DNA of 15,778 bases from CAZAOY01 sp964486925 (GTDB lineage: Bacteria; Bacillota; Clostridia; Oscillospirales; Ruminococcaceae). The stretch's first letter is position 1, and the number at the start of each line of letters is the position of its first letter. The translations under genes and the position numbers were made by a program. Location: NCBI GenBank assembly GCA_964486925.1, contig CAZAOY010000058.1:1-15778 (forward strand), in the 5' to 3' direction. A model generated the notes under the pieces. It saw nothing but the letters and a program-made list of their open reading frames with translations, was not told where the DNA came from and did no database searches. Positions 13,861 through 15,778 of this stretch are shown piece after piece.

Positions 13861-14553
13861 ATGAATTATTCTCATGAAGTTGAGAGAATGTGTACCCTTA
13901 CTAAAGGACCACATCATGGACCTGCCCCAATTCCGGAAGAAGGAAGATGGGTAAAATCATACCAAATTACAGATATTTCAGGACTATCTCATGGTGTTGG
14001 TTGGTGTGCGCCACAACAAGGTGCTTGCAAACTAACTCTAAATGTAAAGGACGGAATTATTGAGGAAGCTCTAGTTGAAACCATTGGTTGTTCTGGTATG
14101 ACCCACTCTGCGGCTATGGCAGGAGAGATCCTTCCAGGAAAAACTTTACTTGAAGCTTTAAACACCGACCTTGTTTGTGATGCTATAAACGTTGCTATGA
14201 GAGAGATTTTCAAGCAATTAGCTTACGGTAGAACCCAAACTGCTTTCTCCGAGGGCGGCTTACCAATCGGTGCTGGACTTGAAGATCTTGGTAAAGGACT
14301 TCGTTCACAGGTTGGTACTATATTCTCTACTAAAATTAAGGGTGTTAGATACCTTGAAATGTCTGAAGGATACATACTAAACGTAGCTGTTGACAAGAAT
14401 GGCGAAGCTATCGGTTACAAATTTGTTAGAGTTGGTAAGATGCTTGAAGATATCAGACACGGCACCGAGCCTACTACAGCCTATGAAAAGAATATCAGCA
14501 CATACGGTCGTTATGATGAAGCTGATAGATACATCGATCCTCGTGAAGAGTAA
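13861..14553 (+). CDS. NifU/IscU-like iron-sulfur cluster assembly scaffold protein
   Basis: The 230-residue protein contains a NifU N-terminal type scaffold domain at about 35-140: GVGWCAPQQGACKLTLNVKD, then ETIGCSGMTHSAAMAGEIL, then DLVCDAINVAMREIF. Cysteines C49 or C56, C77 and C106 are candidates for the three cluster ligands of IscU/NifU; the third is not in the usual HCSILA setting, so this is a divergent subfamily. It carries an N-terminal extension of about 35 residues and a roughly 90-residue C-terminal region (about 140-230) of unknown fold, rich in charged residues at the end. AAAGGAG precedes the ATG. It is followed after 27 bases by the GGGtGRT gene, with which this type of scaffold is typically paired. 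No SufBCD, IscS or NifS gene is nearby, so the cysteine desulfurase partner is unknown. Codon use is biased to GGT, GCT and AAA-type codons, suggesting high expression. Confidence 0.85.
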   Translation: MNYSHEVERMCTLTKGPHHGPAPIPEEGRWVKSYQITDISGLSHGVGWCAPQQGACKLTLNVKDGIIEEALVETIGCSGMTHSAAMAGEILPGKTLLEALNTDLVCDAINVAMREIFKQLAYGRTQTAFSEGGLPIGAGLEDLGKGLRSQVGTIFSTKIKGVRYLEMSEGYILNVAVDKNGEAIGYKFVRVGKMLEDIRHGTEPTTAYEKNISTYGRYDEADRYIDPREE

Positions 14554-14580
14554 TAAATAACAAATAAGGAGGTAGTTAAA

Positions 14581-15579
14581 ATGGCACAATTTGAAAGTAA
14601 AGAAAGAAGAATGCCCAAAATCGAAAAATGTTTAGCAAAGTACGGATTTGAATCCTTAGATGCTGCTAGAGATTTTTGTACCGATAAAGGGATTAACGTT
14701 GAAGAAATAGTAAAAGGAATCCAACCAATCGCATTTGAAAATGCTGTTTGGGCATATACACTAGGTACTGCTATCGCTCTTAAGAACGATGATAAGGTTG
14801 CGTCTGACGCGGCTGTTTCTATCGGCTTAGGACTTCAAGCATTCTGTATCCCTGGCTCTGTTGCTGAACAACGTGAAGTTGGTATCGGACACGGTAACCT
14901 AGGCTCAATGCTTCTAAAGGAAGAAACTAAATGTTTTGCTTTCCTAGCAGGACACGAATCATTTGCGGCGGCTGAAGGTGCTATCGGTATCGCTAAAACC
15001 GCTAACAAGGCTAGAAAAGAACCTCTAAGGGTTATCCTAAACGGTCTTGGTAAAGATGCGGCTTACATTATCTCTAGAGTTAACGGCTTTACCTATGTTG
15101 AAACCGATTTTGATTTTGGAACCGGTGAACTAAAGGTAATAAGAGAAGTGCCTTTCTCTGAAGGCGAAAAAGCGGCTGTTAGAGTATTTGGTGCTAACGA
15201 CGTTCTAGAAGGCGTTGCTATCATGAAGATGGAAGGTGTTGACGTTTCTATTACAGGTAACTCAACTAACCCTACCCGTTTCCAACATCCTGTTGCTGGT
15301 ACATACAAGAAATGGGCTATGGAAAACGGCGTTAGATACTTCTCTGTTGCTTCCGGTGGTGGTACTGGACGTACCCTTCACCCTGACAACATGGCGGCAG
15401 GGCCTGCTTCATACGGTCTAACCGATACTATGGGTCGTATGCATGGTGATGCACAATTTGCAGGATCTTCTTCTGTTCCGGCTCACGTTGAGATGATGGG
15501 ACTAATCGGTATGGGTAACAACCCTATGGTTGGTGCTACCGTTGCTTGTGCTGTTGCAGTTTCAGAAGCTTGCAAATAG
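14581..15579 (+). CDS. GGGtGRT family protein, function unknown
   Basis: The 332-residue protein contains the family's defining string GGGTGRT at 259-265 (SVASGGGTGRTLHPDNMAAG), and matches the family's usual length of about 330. Other visible blocks are glycine-rich GIGHGNLGSMLL (101-112), AFLAGHESFAAAEGAIGIAK (120-139), VILNGLGKDAAYIISRVNGF (151-170) and a C-terminal HVEMMGLIGMGNNPMVGATVACAVAV. Cysteines are at 17, 33, 89, 118, 323 and 331. There is no signal peptide or membrane segment, so it is presumably cytoplasmic. The family is known mainly from anaerobes and has no assigned reaction. The glycine-rich signature suggests nucleotide or cofactor binding, which is speculation. A strong AAGGAGG ribosome binding site, an upstream Fe-S scaffold gene and a downstream terminator define a two-gene operon. 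Confidence 0.9.
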   Translation: MAQFESKERRMPKIEKCLAKYGFESLDAARDFCTDKGINVEEIVKGIQPIAFENAVWAYTLGTAIALKNDDKVASDAAVSIGLGLQAFCIPGSVAEQREVGIGHGNLGSMLLKEETKCFAFLAGHESFAAAEGAIGIAKTANKARKEPLRVILNGLGKDAAYIISRVNGFTYVETDFDFGTGELKVIREVPFSEGEKAAVRVFGANDVLEGVAIMKMEGVDVSITGNSTNPTRFQHPVAGTYKKWAMENGVRYFSVASGGGTGRTLHPDNMAAGPASYGLTDTMGRMHGDAQFAGSSSVPAHVEMMGLIGMGNNPMVGATVACAVAVSEACK

Positions 15580-15644
15580 TGTACTAAAAGGTTTTCACAT
15601 AACATAGTATTATAGTAGACAATACTACTACGCAATATAGACTA

Positions 15645-15694
15645 TAAAAAAAATCGTGCAACACCTATAATTATCGGGTTTGTACGATTTTTTT
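15645..15694 (+). terminator. Intrinsic terminator of the GGGtGRT operon
   Basis: An A-tract and ATCGTGCAA pair with TTGTACGAT and a T-tract (arms about 15646-15659 and 15681-15694; one G-U), giving a stem of about 14 bp ending in seven Ts. The symmetric A/T tracts make it potentially bidirectional. A smaller hairpin TAGTATT/AATACTA (about 15606-15627) lies just before it. The remaining 84 bases to the window edge hold nothing recognisable. Confidence 0.85.
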
Positions 15695-15778
15695 GGATAT
15701 TGCTGATTAGTGTTTATAAATTTTAGGCACTGTTAAGTAAAAATGAAAGAATGTAAGCGGAAATCGTAGTATAACGAA

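Overview
This window looks like a chromosomal segment of an anaerobic, low-to-moderate GC Gram-positive bacterium of the Clostridia type. The reasons are strong GGAGG-type ribosome binding sites, near-consensus sigma-A promoters with 17-base spacers, [FeFe]-hydrogenase maturases (HydG, HydF), separate SecD and SecF, a QueT-type ECF transporter subunit and a GGGtGRT-family protein. The taxon is inferred from gene content only. No rRNA, tRNA, insertion sequence or CRISPR array is visible.

Left edge (1-1300). The first 338 residues of a type I-C style Cas3 (HD nuclease plus start of the helicase) run off the left end on the minus strand behind a near-perfect promoter. The rest of the cas operon and its array should lie outside the window. 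Upstream, a perfect 11-bp inverted repeat and an apparent terminator separate it from an AraC-family regulator (1300-2175, minus).

Secretion, purine and hydrogenase block (2393-9176, all minus). In transcription order: a 38-residue single-span membrane protein, hydG, hydF, purB, then secD-secF behind their own strong promoter. A palindromic hairpin lies just upstream of hydG. HydE and the hydrogenase HydA are not here.

Queuosine transport and toxin-antitoxin (9307-10508, minus). A QueT-like transporter gene follows a 37-nt element resembling a preQ1-I riboswitch. Next to it are a hicB-like antitoxin gene and a hicA toxin gene broken by a one-base frameshift. These lie directly downstream of secA.

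secA and the divergent locus (10547-15579). secA (minus) has a clear promoter and a 155-nt leader whose 5' end can form a 12-bp closing stem. Diverging from it on the plus strand is a two-gene operon: a NifU/IscU-like Fe-S scaffold protein and a GGGtGRT-family protein of unknown function. It has a consensus promoter, a leader of about 230 nt with an early terminator-like hairpin, and a strong terminator. This pair is the best candidate in the window for an uncharacterised system: a conserved family with no known reaction, tied to an Fe-S scaffold, highly expressed by its signals, and close to hydrogenase maturation genes.
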